64,000 nucleotides of DNA from Streptomyces niger (GTDB lineage Bacteria; Actinomycetota; Actinomycetes; Streptomycetales; Streptomycetaceae), in contig NZ_JOFQ01000018.1 in assembly GCF_000718305.1 (NCBI RefSeq), positions 1 to 64,000 on the forward strand, read 5' to 3'. Positions 25,371 through 33,720 of this stretch are shown in pieces. The notes below the pieces were generated by a model. The model ran no database searches. It was not told the DNA's origin and saw only the letters and a program-made list of their open reading frames with translations. The position numbers were made by a program, and so were the translations under genes. Numbering within the stretch: the first letter of the stretch is position 1; each line of letters starts with the position of its first letter.

Positions 25371-26770
25371 GCACGCGTACCCCGCGGACGAACGCGCCGC
25401 ACGAGGTCGTCGAGCGGGCGCTGGCGCTCTCGCGGGCCGACGGCTGCGTGGTGATCGCGGACGAGACGACCACCGCCAATCTGCGCTGGGCGGGAAACGC
25501 GCTCACCACCAACGGCGTCACCCGCGGCCGCAACCTCACGGTCATCGCCACCGTGGACGGCAAGGAGGGCACCGCCTCCGGTGTCGTGTCCCGTGCCGCG
25601 GTCACCGTGGACGATCTGGAGTCGCTGGTGCGGTCCGCCGAGGCCGCCGCCAGGGCCGCCGGGCCCGCCGACGACGCGCGGCCGCTCGTTGCGGGCGGCG
25701 CGCCCTCGCCCGGCTTCACCGAGCCGCCCGCCGAGACCTCCTCCGAGGTCTTCGCGGACTTCGCGCCCGCACTGGGCGAGTCCTTCCGGCGGGCCCGGGA
25801 CGGCGGCCGCGAGCTGTACGGGTTCGCCAGCCACCAGGTGGTCTCCTCGTACGTGGGCTCCTCCACGGGGCTGCGGCTCCGGCACGACCAGCCCACCGGC
25901 ACGCTGGAGCTGAACGCCAAATCGCCCGACCGCACCCGCTCCGCCTGGGCGGGCCGCGCCACCCGCGACTTCCGGGACGTCGACCCGCTGGCCATGGATG
26001 CCGAGCTGGCGCGCCGGCTGGGCTGGGCGGAGCGGCGGACGGAGCTGCCGGCGGGCCGGTACGAGACGCTGCTGCCGCCCACCGCCGTCGCCGACCTGCT
26101 GGTGTACCAGATGTGGTCCTCCGGGGCCCGGGACGCCGCCGAGGGCCGTACGGTCTTCTCGGCGCCCGGGGGCGCCACCCGGATCGGCGAGAAGCTGTCC
26201 GCCCTGCCGATGACGCTGCGCAGCGATCCGGGGGCCGCGGGTCTGGAGTGCGCGCCCTTCGTACTGGCGCACAGCTCGGGGGACGACGCCTCGATCTTCG
26301 ACAACGGGCTGCCGCTGGAGCCGACGGACTGGATCCGGGACGGCGCGCTGAACCAGCTCGTCACCACCCGGCACAGCGCGGCCCTGACCGGCCTGCCGGT
26401 CGCCCCGGCCGTCGACAACCTGCTGCTGGAGGCGGGCGGCGGCAAGTCCCTGGACGAGCTGGTGGCCGGCACCGAGCGCGGGCTGCTGCTGACCTGCCTG
26501 TGGTACATCCGCGAGGTGGACCCGGCGACGCTGCTGCTCACGGGGCTGACCCGGGACGGCGTGTACCTCGTGGAGGGCGGCGAGGTGGTCGGCGAGGTGA
26601 ACAACTTCCGGTTCAACGAGTCGCCGGTGAGCCTGCTGGGGCGGGCGGTCGAGGCGGGCCGTACGGAGCGCACGCTGCCGCGCGAGTGGAGCGACTACTT
26701 CACGCGCGCCGCGATGCCCGCGCTGCGCATCCCGGACTTCAACATGAGCTCGGTGAGCCCGGGGGTGTGA
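25367..26770 (+). CDS. PmbA/TldE-like metallopeptidase partner subunit
   Basis: 467 residues. It overlaps tldD by 4 nt (ATGA). Same fold as TldD but without the HExxxH motif, the feature that separates PmbA/TldE from TldD. It has SSYVGSSTGLRLRHDQPTG, ELPAGRYETLLPPTAVADLLVYQ and the family C-terminal LVEGGEVVGEVNNFRFNESP. Expected to form a heterodimer with TldD, supplying part of the cavity around the active site. No signal peptide, so cytoplasmic. The PmbA/TldE name would fit, but assignment is by family only. Confidence 0.9.
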   Translation: MSTRTPRTNAPHEVVERALALSRADGCVVIADETTTANLRWAGNALTTNGVTRGRNLTVIATVDGKEGTASGVVSRAAVTVDDLESLVRSAEAAARAAGPADDARPLVAGGAPSPGFTEPPAETSSEVFADFAPALGESFRRARDGGRELYGFASHQVVSSYVGSSTGLRLRHDQPTGTLELNAKSPDRTRSAWAGRATRDFRDVDPLAMDAELARRLGWAERRTELPAGRYETLLPPTAVADLLVYQMWSSGARDAAEGRTVFSAPGGATRIGEKLSALPMTLRSDPGAAGLECAPFVLAHSSGDDASIFDNGLPLEPTDWIRDGALNQLVTTRHSAALTGLPVAPAVDNLLLEAGGGKSLDELVAGTERGLLLTCLWYIREVDPATLLLTGLTRDGVYLVEGGEVVGEVNNFRFNESPVSLLGRAVEAGRTERTLPREWSDYFTRAAMPALRIPDFNMSSVSPGV

Positions 26771-26927
26771 GCACGGGAGTGTGAGCGCGGGCACGTGCCT
26801 CATCAAGGCGTGCGCATTCGTCGTACCGGCGTGGCCGGCCTGTGGATACTCGGTCGGTCACGCTTCGCACGGCTAATAGAATCGGTTCCGTCCTCCCGTT
26901 TGGGATCAACGACCGATCAGGAACGCC

Positions 26928-28334
26928 ATGACACGCCTCGGCGAATCCGTCGCCCGCGCCAGCTCGCTGCTCTCCGCAGACCTCTCCGCCGACACCACCG
27001 TCGCGGAGCTGCTGAAGGAGACCGGCTCGCGGCGCTATCTCGACCTGACGGACCTGCCGGCCAAGGAGCAGGCCGAGCTGATCGCCTCCCGTACGGTCGA
27101 GGTGCTGCCGGGCGTGGACCAGCTCGCCGAGCGGATCGAGGAGCGCAAGGCCGCCGGCAAGGGCCTGCACATCAAGCTGGGCATCGACCCGACGGCGACC
27201 GACGTGCACCTGGGGCACGCGGTCCCGCTGATCGTCCTGTCCCGCTTCCAGCGGCTCGGCCACGACGTCACGCTGATCATCGGCGACTTCACGGCCAAGA
27301 TCGGCGACCCCTCGGGCCGCACGGCCGAGCGCCCGCCGCTGACCGACGAGGACATCGCGCACAACCTGGCGAGCTACCGCGAGCAGGTCCGGCCGTTCTT
27401 CGACTTCGAGAAGGTCAGCTTCCGGCAGAACAGCGAGTGGCTGGCGCCGTACACCTTCCCGGAGCTGCTGAGCCTGCTCTCCAAGGTGCCGGCCTCCCAG
27501 CTGCTCCAGCGCGAGGACTTCCGCACCCGCCTGGCCGCGGGCTCGGGCCTGACCATGACGGAGATGCTGTACCCGATCGCGCAGGGCCTGGACTCCGTGG
27601 CGCTGGAGTGCGACGTGGAGCTCGGCGGCGCCGACCAGCTGCTGAACCTCCAGATGGGCCGCAAGCTCATGGAGCTCAAGGGCCAGCAGCCGCAGCTGGT
27701 CGTCACGATGCCGCTGATCGAGGGCACCGACGGCACCGGCGCGAAGATGTCCAAGTCCAAGGGCAACTACGTCGGGCTGACGGCCACCGCCGACGACGTC
27801 TTCGGCAAGATCATGTCGGTCCCGGACCGGCTGATGGAGCCGTACCTCAAGGCGTGGACCGAGTGGACGGACGAGGAGATCGCCCAGGCGCTCGGCCGCA
27901 TCGAGGCGAAGACGCTGCACCCGATGGATCTGAAGAAGATCCTCGCGGGTGAGGTCGTGGCCGCGCTGTACGGCATCGAGGCGGCGATGGCGGCCCGTGC
28001 CGGGTTCGTCGCGCAGTTCTCCAAGAAGTCCTTCGCCGACGTCTCCACGCTGCCGTCGGTGGACCTCGCGGAGCACGGCGCGGAGACGGTGGCCACGGTG
28101 CTGACGCAGGTGCTGGAGTTCACCCAGAGCGCGTCGGCGGCCCGCCGGCTGGCGAAGCAGAACGCGCTGCGGCTGGTCATCGAGGCCGAGTCGGGCCAGG
28201 AGGCCGTGGTGCTGGCCGAGGCGGACGCGGTGCGCCCGCTGGCCGAGGTGGTGGCGGAGAAGCTGGCCGGCACGCCCGGCACGCCGTACCTCAAGGCGGG
28301 CCGCAAGCTGGCTCAGCTGCAGGGCGACGCGTAG
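26928..28334 (+). CDS. tyrS: Tyrosyl-tRNA synthetase (TyrZ-like clade)
   Basis: 468 residues. Class I Rossmann domain with the HIGH variant DVHLGHAVPL (near residue 95), GDFTAKIGDPSGR and KMSKSKGNY. A C-terminal S4 RNA-binding domain occupies about 400-468 (SASAARRLAKQNALRLV). The sequence around the HIGH motif (IKLGIDPTATDVHLGH; IIGDFTAKIGDPSGR) resembles B. subtilis TyrZ rather than E. coli-type TyrS (CGFDPTA; GGATGLIGDP). An N-terminal extension of about 60 residues precedes the catalytic core. Upstream, TAGAAT at 26877 may be a -10 box. No T-box leader is seen. Monocistronic with a terminator downstream. Confidence 0.92.
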   Translation: MTRLGESVARASSLLSADLSADTTVAELLKETGSRRYLDLTDLPAKEQAELIASRTVEVLPGVDQLAERIEERKAAGKGLHIKLGIDPTATDVHLGHAVPLIVLSRFQRLGHDVTLIIGDFTAKIGDPSGRTAERPPLTDEDIAHNLASYREQVRPFFDFEKVSFRQNSEWLAPYTFPELLSLLSKVPASQLLQREDFRTRLAAGSGLTMTEMLYPIAQGLDSVALECDVELGGADQLLNLQMGRKLMELKGQQPQLVVTMPLIEGTDGTGAKMSKSKGNYVGLTATADDVFGKIMSVPDRLMEPYLKAWTEWTDEEIAQALGRIEAKTLHPMDLKKILAGEVVAALYGIEAAMAARAGFVAQFSKKSFADVSTLPSVDLAEHGAETVATVLTQVLEFTQSASAARRLAKQNALRLVIEAESGQEAVVLAEADAVRPLAEVVAEKLAGTPGTPYLKAGRKLAQLQGDA

Positions 28335-28369
28335 CCGCCGCTGTCACAGGACGAGGCGAGACGGCAGCC

Positions 28370-28468
28370 GTCGCCGGGGCGCGACGAGGCGGCAGCTATC
28401 GCCAAGGCGAGGTGAGGCGGGAACTGTCGCCGGGGCGCGGCGAGGCGGCAGCTATCGCCAAGGCGAGG
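28370..28468. repeat. Pair of 43-bp direct repeats
   Basis: Copies at 28370-28412 and 28426-28468 start GTCGCCGGGGCGCG and run through GGCGGCAGCTATCGCCAAGG; they differ at one base. The gap between them (13 bp) and the flanks hold shorter related pieces (GCCGCCGCTGTC at about 28335 and 28472). They fill the region between convergent tyrS and the small membrane gene. Confidence 0.85.
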
Positions 28469-28566
28469 CGTGGCCGCCGCTGTCGCAGGGCCACGCGTGG
28501 CCGCCGCCGTCCTTCGGAACGATCGCCCGGGGCGCGGGAGCTGCCTGCTCGGCGCCCCGGGCGGCA

Positions 28567-28605
28567 CCGTTCCGGCGGGCCTGTGCACCAGGCCCGCCGG
28601 GACGG
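28567..28605. terminator. Bidirectional terminator after tyrS
   Basis: Stem CCGTTCCGGCGGGCCTG / CAGGCCCGCCGGGACGG (17 bp with one mismatch), loop TGCAC, between the tyrS and Transgly_assoc genes. Confidence 0.85.
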
Positions 28606-28620
28606 TCTGCGGCTGCGGGG

Positions 28621-28905
28621 TCAGGCCCGCTGTTGGTGGTGCGACCTCCCGCGCACCATGGCCCACAACCGGCTGCCCACGGCGACGACGATCACCGCGC
28701 CGATCAGCTGGAGCAGGTGCCGGGTCCAGTCGATGCCCTTGGTGTCCTCGACTCCGATACCGGTGGCCGCCCAGTTGCCCAGCACGCTGCCGAGCATGCC
28801 GAAGATCACGGTCAGCCAGAGCGGAATCGCCTGTTTCCCGGGGATCAGGGCCCTCGCGATCACGCCCAGGACCAGACCCAGAATGATGGCCCACAACCAA
28901 TTCAT
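28621..28905 (-). CDS. GlsB/YeaQ/YmgE (transglycosylase-associated) membrane protein
   Basis: 94 residues from the ATG at 28905, which has GGGAGG upstream. Three membrane helices: MNWLWAIILGLVLGVIARAL at the start, the central WLTVIFGMLGSVLGNWAATG and LLQLIGAVIVVAVGSRLWAMV. The GKQAIP / GMLGSVLGN core is diagnostic of the Transgly_assoc family, small general-stress membrane proteins. The internal insertion EDTKGIDW and a basic His-rich tail (RGRSHHQQRA) are normal variation. Confidence 0.9.
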   Translation of the reverse strand: MNWLWAIILGLVLGVIARALIPGKQAIPLWLTVIFGMLGSVLGNWAATGIGVEDTKGIDWTRHLLQLIGAVIVVAVGSRLWAMVRGRSHHQQRA

Positions 28906-29124
28906 GTCGCCTCCCAGTGGGGCGCGGTGGACAAGGTCGTGCATCGTTCAGTTTCCTGCCGCCACCCGTACGGCGCACGTCGGAGCCGTCTGTACGCATG
29001 AGACCGCTGTGCGCCCGGCCGAGGTTGTCACGCCCCGGTCTCGAACGCTGCGCAGGCCCGGCGTAACGTGGGACAGGTCCGGCATGAGGGGTGTGCCCGG
29101 TATGACAACAGGTGGTGGAACGTG

Positions 29125-29499
29125 ATGCGGAAGCAGAGCAGCGCCCAGACCTTCCGGATCACGGGAGCCCGCCAGGGGCTGACCGAGGACGTCCGCGGGC
29201 GGCAGCGACGCTATGTGATCTCGATGTCCGTACGGACGGTGGCGGTGATCCTCACCGCCGTGCTCTGGAACGTCGAGCGACCCGTCGCCATTATCACCCT
29301 GATCGCGGGTCTGGTACTGCCCTACATCGCGGTAGTCATCGCCAACGCGGGCCGGGAGAACGTGACTTCACTTCCGTCGAGCTTCATCGCGGCGCCGACG
29401 CGGCCGGAGTTGACCGCTCGGTCGGGTGACGCCCCGGCGGAACCCGCGCCGGAAGCGGAGCAGCAGGGCTCCACCGAACACCGCGGTGACCACGGCTGA
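29125..29499 (+). CDS. DUF3099-type membrane protein
   Basis: 124 residues. The soluble N-terminus (QTFRITGARQGLTEDVRGRQRRY) is followed by two hydrophobic helices (about 31-47 and 52-72) and the motif PYIAVVIANAGRENV. The tail is polar, Glu/Pro-rich. This matches the actinobacterial DUF3099 family, of unknown role. The GTG one codon upstream (29122) is an alternative start; the ribosome site is weak (GGTGG). No operon partner. Confidence 0.83.
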   Translation: MRKQSSAQTFRITGARQGLTEDVRGRQRRYVISMSVRTVAVILTAVLWNVERPVAIITLIAGLVLPYIAVVIANAGRENVTSLPSSFIAAPTRPELTARSGDAPAEPAPEAEQQGSTEHRGDHG

Positions 29500-29708
29500 C
29501 CGTCCGACGGTACGCAAAGCTCAAGAAAAGCTCAGATCAATCATGTGGTTCCGGTGCACCCGGCACGGTCCCCCGTGACATACTTCGTACGCGCTCCGCA
29601 TCCCCCGTCGGAGCGACGGACCGACGCCGGGCGGCTCCCCCCGTGGCTGCCCGGCGTCGCCATGTCCGGATGCGGCGGCGTCGGACAGGGGGACGTAGGG
29701 TTGAGGCT

Positions 29709-29930
29709 GTGAACTCCCCTGACACCACAGTGATCTGCTCCGCCAAGGGCTGCCGTGCGGCCGCGGTGTGGGTACTGGCCTGGAACAACCCGAAGATCCA
29801 CACGCCCGACCGTCGCAAGACCTGGCTCGCATGTGAGGAACACCGCGAGCACCTCTCCCAATTCCTCAGCGTCCGCAGCTTCTTGAAGGACGTCGTGAAA
29901 CTGGAGGAGTGGGAGGCTCGCGAGAGCTGA
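29709..29930 (+). CDS. Small conserved Cys-containing protein
   Basis: 73 residues from the GTG at 29709. CSAKGC (Cys-x4-Cys) near residue 10 and ACEEH (Cys-x2-His) near residue 46 could bind one zinc. The middle part has conserved tryptophans (VWVLAWNNPKIH; TWLACEEH). Soluble. I do not recognise a function. It ends 59 bp before the convergent moaA stop. Confidence 0.72.
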   Translation: MNSPDTTVICSAKGCRAAAVWVLAWNNPKIHTPDRRKTWLACEEHREHLSQFLSVRSFLKDVVKLEEWEARES

Positions 29931-29989
29931 GCCGCACCCTGCCGGCCGGCTCGCCTGCCGAGCGGTCAGCCAGGCGATCAGCCGGGCGG

Positions 29990-30979
29990 TCAGCCGCCGA
30001 TCGAGGACATCGGCCGGTCCGGCTGCAGGAAGCTCGGGTCGTCCAGGCCCGAGCCCGCCTTCTTGCCCCACATCGCGCCCTTCCATATGCGCGCGAGCTC
30101 CTCGTCCGGCGCGTCCGAGCGGAGCGCCGCCCGCAGGTCGGTCTCCTCCGTGGCGAACAGGCAGGTGCGCACCTGGCCGTCGGCGGTCAGGCGGGTACGG
30201 TCGCAGGCCCGGCAGAAGGGGCGGGTGACCGAGGCGATGACGCCCACGCGGTGCGGGCCACCGTCCACGAGCCACCGCTCGGCGGGCGCGGAGCCGCGCT
30301 CCCCCTCGCCCTCGGGGGTCAGCTCGAAGCGGGTGCGCAGCGACGCGAGGATGTCACCGGCGGTGATCATGCCTTCACGCTTCCAGCCGTGCTGCGCGTC
30401 GAGCGGCATCTGCTCGATGAAGCGGAGCTCGTAGTCGTTCTCCACCGCCCAGGCGAGGAGGTCGGGCGCTTCGTCGGCGTTGAGCCCCGGCATGAGGACG
30501 GAGTTGACCTTGACCGGGGTGAGGCCGGCGGCGCGGGCGGCGGCCAGGCCGCGCAGCACGTCGTCGTGGCGCTTGCGGCGGGTCAGGGCCTGGAAGACGT
30601 CCGGGCGCAGGGTGTCCAGCGAGACGTTGACCCGGTCCAGGCCGGCGTCGCGCAGCGCGGTGGCGGTGCGCTCCAGGCCGATGCCGTTGGTCGTGAGGGA
30701 CATCCGCGGGCGCGGTTCGAGGGCCGCGACGCGCTCGACGATGGAGACGAGGCCGGGGCGGAGCAGCGGCTCGCCGCCGGTGAACCGGACCTCGTCGATG
30801 CCGAGGTGCGTGACCGCGATGCGGATGAGGCGGACGATCTCGTCGTCCGTGAGCAGGTCGGGCTTGGCGAGCCACTGCAGGCCCTCTTCGGGCATGCAGT
30901 ACGTGCACCGCAGGTTGCACCGGTCGGTCAGCGAAACCCGCAGGTCGGTGGCTACCCGCCCGAATGTGTCGATGAGCAC
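29990..30979 (-). CDS. moaA: GTP 3',8-cyclase MoaA (molybdenum cofactor)
   Basis: 329 residues from the GTG at 30979, the usual MoaA length; the longer upstream frame is not conserved-looking. Radical-SAM cluster motif CNLRCTYC (Cys21/25/28), FTGGEPLLRPG for SAM binding, C-terminal second 4Fe-4S cluster CRACDRTRLTADGQVRTC and the C-terminal Gly-Gly tail needed for activity are all present. It converts GTP to the 3',8-cyclo intermediate, the first step of molybdopterin synthesis. No other moa gene is nearby in this window. Confidence 0.95.
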   Translation of the reverse strand: MLIDTFGRVATDLRVSLTDRCNLRCTYCMPEEGLQWLAKPDLLTDDEIVRLIRIAVTHLGIDEVRFTGGEPLLRPGLVSIVERVAALEPRPRMSLTTNGIGLERTATALRDAGLDRVNVSLDTLRPDVFQALTRRKRHDDVLRGLAAARAAGLTPVKVNSVLMPGLNADEAPDLLAWAVENDYELRFIEQMPLDAQHGWKREGMITAGDILASLRTRFELTPEGEGERGSAPAERWLVDGGPHRVGVIASVTRPFCRACDRTRLTADGQVRTCLFATEETDLRAALRSDAPDEELARIWKGAMWGKKAGSGLDDPSFLQPDRPMSSIGG

Positions 30980-31073
30980 GAGGCCCTCCCCCCTCCCCCG
31001 GTGTCGGATCAGTACGTTGTCGAGCCTACGCGATGGGTGTGACAACGAGCACGGCTGTGATGCCACGATGCGC

Positions 31074-31111
31074 GGCCGGCCGCGTCGTAGGGATCTACGA
31101 CGCGGCCGGCC
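31074..31111 (-). terminator. Terminator downstream of the acetate-symporter operon
   Basis: Perfect 17-bp stem GGCCGGCCGCGTCGTAG / CTACGACGCGGCCGGCC with loop GGAT, 23 bp after the symporter stop. Confidence 0.88.
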
Positions 31112-31133
31112 TCCCGTGGGGGCGGAATGCGGG

Positions 31134-32777
31134 TCAGTGCGCTCCGGTGCCGGTCAGGGAGCGGACCTCCAGCTCGGCGTACTTCTTCACGTCCGGCTCC
31201 TCCTTGGAGAGCAGGGAGCCGAGCCAGCCGAGCAGGAAGCCCAGCGGGATGGAGATCAGGCCCGGGTTCTCCAGCGGGAAGAAGGCGAAGTCGGCGCCGG
31301 GGAACATCGAGGTCTCCTTGCCGGAGACGACCGGCGAGAAGAGCACGAGGAACACCGAGGAGATCAGGCCGCCGTAGATCGACCACAGCGCCCCGGAGGT
31401 GGTGAAGCGCTTCCAGAAGAGGCTGTAGAGGATCGTGGGCAGGTTGGCGGAGGCGGCGACCGCGAAGGCCAGCGCGACCAGTCCCGCGACGTTCAGTCCG
31501 CGGGCGAAGACGCCGAGCACGATCGCGACCGCGCCGATGCCGACGGTGGCCCAGCGCGCGGCCCTGACCTCCTCCTTCTCCGACGCCTTGCCCTTCTTGA
31601 TCACGTTGACGTAGAGGTCGTGCGCGAAGGACGAGGACGAGGCGAGGGTGAGGCCCGCGACCACGGCGAGGATGGTGGCGAAGGCGACGGCCGAGATGAC
31701 GGCCAGCAGGATCGCGCCGCCGGTGGAGTCCGCGCCGCCGCCGATCGCCTGGGCGAGCTGGGGCGCCGCGGTGTTGCCCGCGGGGTTGGCCTCGGTGATC
31801 GCCTTCGGGCCGACCAGGGCCGCTGCGCCGAAGCCGAGCGCGATGGTCATCAGGTAGAAGACGCCGATGATGCCGATGGCCCAGTTCACGGACTTCCGGG
31901 CGGCCTTGGCGGTGGGCACGGTGTAGAAGCGGATCAGGATGTGCGGCAGCCCCGCGGTGCCCAGGACCAGCGCGATGCCCAGCGACAGGAAGTCGATCTT
32001 CGAGGTGGCGGTGGCGCCATACTTCAGCCCCGGCTCCAGGAACGCCGCGCCCTTACCGCTCTCCTCGGCGGCCCTGCCGAGCAGCTCGGAGATGTTGAAA
32101 TTGAACTTGAGCATCACCAGGAACGTGATGAGCAGGGTGCCCACGATCAGCAGGACGGCCTTGACCATCTGCACCCAGGTGGTGCCCTTCATGCCGCCGA
32201 TCGTGACGTACAGGATCATCACGATGCCGACGAGGACGACGACGAGGATCTTGCCTGTTTCGCTGGTGATGCCGAGCAGCAGCGTGACGAGCGCGCCGGC
32301 GCCTGCCATCTGGGCCAGCAGGTAGAAGATCGAGACGACGATGGTGGAGACGCCGGCCGCGGTGCGCACGGGGCGCTGCCGCATCCGGTAGGCGAGCACG
32401 TCGCCCATGGTGAAGCGGCCGGAGTTGCGCAGCGGCTCGGCGACCAGCAGCAGCGCGACCAGCCAGGCCACGAGGAAGCCGATGGAGTACAGGAAGCCGT
32501 CGTACCCGAAGAGGGCGATGGCGCCCGCGATGCCGAGGAACGAGGCGGCGGACATGTAGTCGCCGGAGATCGCCAGGCCGTTCTGGAAGCCGGAGAACTG
32601 CCGGCCGCCGGCGTAGAAGTCCTCGGCGCCCTTGGTCTGCCGGCCGGCCCACACCGTGATGCCGAGGGTGGCGGCCACGAAGACCGCGAACAGCGTGATG
32701 ATCAGCGCCCGGTGCTGGCTCGCGCCCTCGGCGGCCAGCGCCGGCATCCCGGCGGCGAGCTGGTACGTGCGGCTCAT
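31134..32777 (-). CDS. Cation/acetate symporter (SSS family, ActP-like)
   Basis: 547 residues with about 13 membrane segments; an early part reads GRQTKGAEDFYAGGRQFSGFQNGLAISGDYMSAASFLG, where AISGDYMSAASFLG is the SSS/ActP substrate- and Na-binding region. Later family patches are FYTVPTAKAARKSVNWAIG and LASSSSFAHDLYVNVIKKGK. It takes up acetate or related short carboxylates with Na+ or H+. The start ATG overlaps the stop of the upstream DUF485 gene (ATGA), the same arrangement as yjcH-actP of enterobacteria. Substrate assignment is by family and context. Confidence 0.9.
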   Translation of the reverse strand: MSRTYQLAAGMPALAAEGASQHRALIITLFAVFVAATLGITVWAGRQTKGAEDFYAGGRQFSGFQNGLAISGDYMSAASFLGIAGAIALFGYDGFLYSIGFLVAWLVALLLVAEPLRNSGRFTMGDVLAYRMRQRPVRTAAGVSTIVVSIFYLLAQMAGAGALVTLLLGITSETGKILVVVLVGIVMILYVTIGGMKGTTWVQMVKAVLLIVGTLLITFLVMLKFNFNISELLGRAAEESGKGAAFLEPGLKYGATATSKIDFLSLGIALVLGTAGLPHILIRFYTVPTAKAARKSVNWAIGIIGVFYLMTIALGFGAAALVGPKAITEANPAGNTAAPQLAQAIGGGADSTGGAILLAVISAVAFATILAVVAGLTLASSSSFAHDLYVNVIKKGKASEKEEVRAARWATVGIGAVAIVLGVFARGLNVAGLVALAFAVAASANLPTILYSLFWKRFTTSGALWSIYGGLISSVFLVLFSPVVSGKETSMFPGADFAFFPLENPGLISIPLGFLLGWLGSLLSKEEPDVKKYAELEVRSLTGTGAH

Positions 32778-33178
32778 GCGTCACCCTCCCCGCGCGGGGC
32801 GTCGTTCTCCAGCCGGGCCCTGATCGCCTCGGCCTTGGGGTCGAGCTTCGCGGCGGCGTGCCGGGAGTACCACCAGGCGATGAGGAAGGTGGTGACGAAC
32901 TGGGCGAGACCGAAGACGAAGGCGACGTTGACGTTGCCGACCACCTTGGTGCCCATGAAGCCGCCCGCGTAGTTGCTGAGCAGCACGTACAGCAGGTACC
33001 AGAGCACGAAGCCGATGGTCAGCGGGAAGGCGAACGAGCGGTAGGAGCGGCGCAGTTCGGTGAACTCCGCGCCGGACTGCACTTCGGTGAACGGCAGCGC
33101 TTCGTGCGGCGCGTCGGGCGGCGCCTCGTGCGCCTTGTGCGGCCCGTGATCGGCGGGCGGCTGGGCGGCGGTGCTCAC
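32774..33178 (-). CDS. DUF485 (YjcH-like) membrane protein
   Basis: 134 residues from GTG 33178, preceded by GGAGA. The hydrophilic His/Pro-rich N-terminus is longer than in YjcH. The DUF485 core starts EFTELRRSYRSFAFPLTIGFVLWYLLYVLLSNYA; its second helix begins NVNVAFVFGLAQFVTTFLIAWWYSRHA. These small two-helix proteins are encoded with ActP-type symporters and probably assist them. 4-nt ATGA overlap with the symporter. A CRP-like site lies 63-76 bp upstream of the start. Confidence 0.9.
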   Translation of the reverse strand: MSTAAQPPADHGPHKAHEAPPDAPHEALPFTEVQSGAEFTELRRSYRSFAFPLTIGFVLWYLLYVLLSNYAGGFMGTKVVGNVNVAFVFGLAQFVTTFLIAWWYSRHAAAKLDPKAEAIRARLENDAPRGEGDA

Positions 33179-33240
33179 GCGGTCTCCTGAATTCTCGCGG
33201 TGTCCGGCGGGTGACGGCCGGCGACATAAAGTCCAGATCA

Positions 33241-33254
33241 GTGATGCGGATCAC
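33241..33254. promoter_or_regulatory. CRP-like operator upstream of DUF485-acetate symporter operon
   Basis: GTGATGCGGATCAC fits the Crp/Fnr half-site pattern GTGA-N6-TCAC exactly. It is 63-76 bp upstream of the first gene. Streptomyces encodes a cAMP receptor protein with a similar site preference, and enterobacterial yjcH-actP is CRP-activated, so the parallel is plausible. Confidence 0.5.
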
Positions 33255-33625
33255 GCATGCTAGAGGTGCGCGACCTCCTTACGACAGGGGCTGGGCCCGA
33301 AATCCCCAGGAAATCGGGGGGTACGGCCGCCACCGGCCGCAGCGCCGATCGTTGTCCGGGTGTGACGCCTTCGCCGCCCCGGCAGCCACCGGAACCGGGC
33401 CGACTGCCGTACGGCGCCGTCCGGTTGCCCTTCCCGGTCGCCGCCGCTCCTCCGATACCACCCCGCCCCACCAGCAGCGACACCCGCGGCTGGGACGGCC
33501 GGCGGATCACCCTGCCGCTGTTGAGCATCGGTGCGCTACGCCGCCGCCGCTGTGGTTGACGGCCCCCACGCCTGCGGCAGTTGACGGGTTTTCCCCGCCG
33601 ACCGGCGGGTTTTCTTTACCGACCG

Positions 33626-33655
33626 TTGAACTGTTCGGGTGATCACGGTTAGCTT
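33626..33655 (+). promoter_or_regulatory. Candidate promoter of the subtilase gene
   Basis: TTGAAC (33626-33631) and TAGCTT (33650-33655) separated by 18 bp, 66 bp before the ATG. Just upstream is a direct repeat of CGGGTTTTC (about 33585 and 33605) and a TTGACG. The rest of the 33.18-33.62 kb gap holds no gene. Confidence 0.4.
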
Positions 33656-33720
33656 CACTCGTCACGAACCGGCTCGCGCGCGACCTGCCCGCGAGCGGTC
33701 ACAGATGATGTGGAGTACCC

